The position numbers and the translations under genes are program-made. Below are positions 59,798 to 61,009 of a stretch of 61,009 bases of DNA, in pieces. This stretch comes from Gammaproteobacteria bacterium (GTDB lineage Bacteria; Pseudomonadota; Gammaproteobacteria; Porifericomitales; Porifericomitaceae): the NCBI GenBank assembly GCA_028817255.1, contig JAPPQA010000027.1, forward strand, positions 1 through 61,009, given 5' to 3'. The notes beneath the pieces were generated by a model that was given only the letters and a program-made list of their open reading frames with translations, was not told where the DNA came from and ran no database searches. The first letter of the stretch is position 1, and every line of letters begins with the position of its first letter.

Positions 59798-60967
59798 CTA
59801 CAGCAGGGCCTCCAAATGCCGCAATGCGGCTGCCAGTTGCTCTTCCCCCTGGTAGCAATGCGGAGAGAAACGCAGTCCGCCATGGCGAGAGGCGCAGAAG
59901 ACGCCCCGGCGACGCAGATCGGCGCACAATCGCTCCGGGGTGGCGCCCCGGGCGCGAAAGCTTACGATCCCTGCGCGACGTAGTTCGCCTACCGGTTCAA
60001 GGAGGCTCAGCTCATCATTTTCTTTAATATAATTAAAAAGATATAAAGTATTCCTATGAATTTGATTTGATACGGCCTCCAGCCCGATCTCCAGCAATAG
60101 AGACAGACTGGCCGACAGGGCATGGATCCCCAGCATATTCGGACTGCCGCATTCGAAGCGCCGGGCATCGTCGGCAGGGCGCCAGTCGCGGCGTTCGAAA
60201 TCGCCGGCGTCCTGCACCATACGCCAGCCGTATTCGCTCAGGGCCAATTCTTCCCGGCGTTCGGCCGCGCAATAAAACAGCGCCACGCCTTCCGGCCCCA
60301 GCATCCACTTATGGCCGTCGGCGGCCACGTAGTCGGCACCGATTTCCTGCACGTCGAAGGGCAGGGCGCCGAGGTGTTGGATGGCATCCACACAGAACCG
60401 GATGCCGCGCTCGCGGCAGGCATCCCCCAGAATCTTCAGGTTCAGCCGCCGCCCATTGCCGTATTGTACCGAGCTCACAGTCATGAGCCGGGTGCGTTCG
60501 TCACAGGCTGCCAGCAATGCCAGTTCTTCGGAGGAAGCGCCGCATTGCGGCCAGTCCACCTGCCGCAATTCGACCCCGCGCCCTTGCAATGCCTCCCAGG
60601 GGATACGGTTGGAAGGAAACTCGTCGGCGCAGGTGACGACATTGTCGCCGCGGCGCCAGGGAAGTCCGGCGGCCACGAAGGAAAGGGCCTCGGAGGTGTT
60701 TTTCAACAAGGCGATATCCGAGGCCGAGGGGGCATTGAGCAACTGCCGACACTGTTCGCGCAGCCGCCGTTCGCATTGCAGCCAGTCTTCGTAGGCCCAT
60801 CCCCCGTGGCGCACGTTTTCCTCGGCAAAGCGCTGCACCGCCTGGGCAGCACGGCGCGGCCAGGGGGCGATGCCGGCATGGTTAAGGTATAGCAGGCCGT
60901 TTTCCTGAGGAAATTCGGTGGCCAGCAGGGCCCTCGTTTCCGGCGGCATAGATGCCGTGGACGCCAT
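59798..60967 (-). CDS. Class V aminotransferase / cysteine desulfurase-like protein
   Basis: This 389-residue PLP-dependent protein of the aminotransferase V family has the Schiff-base lysine at about 220 in AADGHKWMLGPEG. DEFPSNRIPW and CVDAIQHLGALPFD are also present. It resembles isopenicillin-N-epimerase/SufS-like members, but no sulfur-mobilisation partner genes are adjacent and its substrate is unknown. ATG at 60967 is preferred; a GTG at 61003 or ATG at 60949 are alternatives. No SD is seen, and TACAAT lies exactly 7 nt before ATG 60967. Positions 60021-60070 (16% GC) form an AT-rich patch encoding NTLYLFNYIKENDE. Confidence 0.85.
   Translation of the reverse strand: MASTASMPPETRALLATEFPQENGLLYLNHAGIAPWPRRAAQAVQRFAEENVRHGGWAYEDWLQCERRLREQCRQLLNAPSASDIALLKNTSEALSFVAAGLPWRRGDNVVTCADEFPSNRIPWEALQGRGVELRQVDWPQCGASSEELALLAACDERTRLMTVSSVQYGNGRRLNLKILGDACRERGIRFCVDAIQHLGALPFDVQEIGADYVAADGHKWMLGPEGVALFYCAAERREELALSEYGWRMVQDAGDFERRDWRPADDARRFECGSPNMLGIHALSASLSLLLEIGLEAVSNQIHRNTLYLFNYIKENDELSLLEPVGELRRAGIVSFRARGATPERLCADLRRRGVFCASRHGGLRFSPHCYQGEEQLAAALRHLEALL
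60021..60070 (-). other. AT-rich patch inside the aminotransferase gene
   Basis: Direct count gives 8 G or C in 50 nt (16%). The patch is in frame on the minus strand with AT-rich synonymous codons (TTA, AAT, ATT, AAA, TAT). Flanking coding sequence is GC-rich. Confidence 0.6.
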
Positions 60968-61009
60968 GGCGCGTATTGTAGTCCCGCTCCGGTCGCCGTG
61001 CACGGACGC

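Overview
The window is a gene-dense, GC-rich (roughly 60-65% by eye) bacterial chromosome segment. It most likely comes from a gammaproteobacterial methylotroph or methanotroph. ZipA beside Smc and LigA, the rpoE-rseA-rseB-mucD-lepA-lepB-rnc-era-recO-acpS order, and the rpmF-plsX-fabHDG-acpP-fabF-pabC-mltG-tmk-holB-pilZ-tatD order are gammaproteobacterial. A near-complete tetrahydromethanopterin (H4MPT) formaldehyde-oxidation island, a two-subunit NAD-linked formate dehydrogenase and a XoxJ/MoxJ-type periplasmic protein show C1 metabolism. The species cannot be named from the sequence. No rRNA, tRNA, insertion sequence, integrase or CRISPR array was seen.

Region 1 (1-18.8 kb) is C1 metabolism. 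A pseudoazurin-like blue copper protein, a XoxJ/MoxJ-like binding protein and an unrecognised exported protein form a short rightward operon. Convergent to it is a leftward operon, fhcB-fhcA-fhcD(ftr)-fhcC-fdhB-fdhA, whose products turn formyl-H4MPT into formate and then CO2 plus NADH. Divergent from that operon runs mptG-like, ATP-grasp, mch, RimK-like ligase, CitG-like, fae, which combines cofactor synthesis with formaldehyde capture and the cyclohydrolase step. It ends in a strong intrinsic terminator preceded by a foldable 3' region. A HisA-related gene of the same phyletic set lies just beyond. The methylene-H4MPT dehydrogenase (mtdA/mtdB) and any methanol dehydrogenase (xoxF/mxaF) are not in the window.

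Region 2 (18.8-31.7 kb) holds an orphan DNA methyltransferase, nrdAB under a clear pair of NrdR boxes, queF, and smc-zipA-ligA. Region 3 (31.7-44.3 kb) is the envelope-stress sigma factor operon with its anti-sigma proteins and protease, followed by lepA, signal peptidase, RNase III, Era, RecO and AcpS, then a convergent RNase E and a divergent RluC. Region 4 (44.3-48.8 kb) is the most irregular. It has an AT-rich intergenic segment, a possible 40-residue exported peptide before sppA, a GATAGCG/C-tract repeat, Maf, an isolated AAA/STAND-type ATPase and a glycerophosphodiester phosphodiesterase. Region 5 (49-59.7 kb) is the fatty-acid synthesis and linked operon under a consensus promoter, followed by a leftward class V aminotransferase.

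Features that run through the window are tight stop/start overlaps with ATG, GTG or TTG starts, several isolated genes whose -10-like hexamer lies exactly 7 nt before an ATG with no Shine-Dalgarno (possible leaderless mRNAs), and short very AT-rich patches inside otherwise GC-rich genes. Starts given here often differ from the longest open frame and were chosen from family length, Shine-Dalgarno sites and overlap with the upstream stop.
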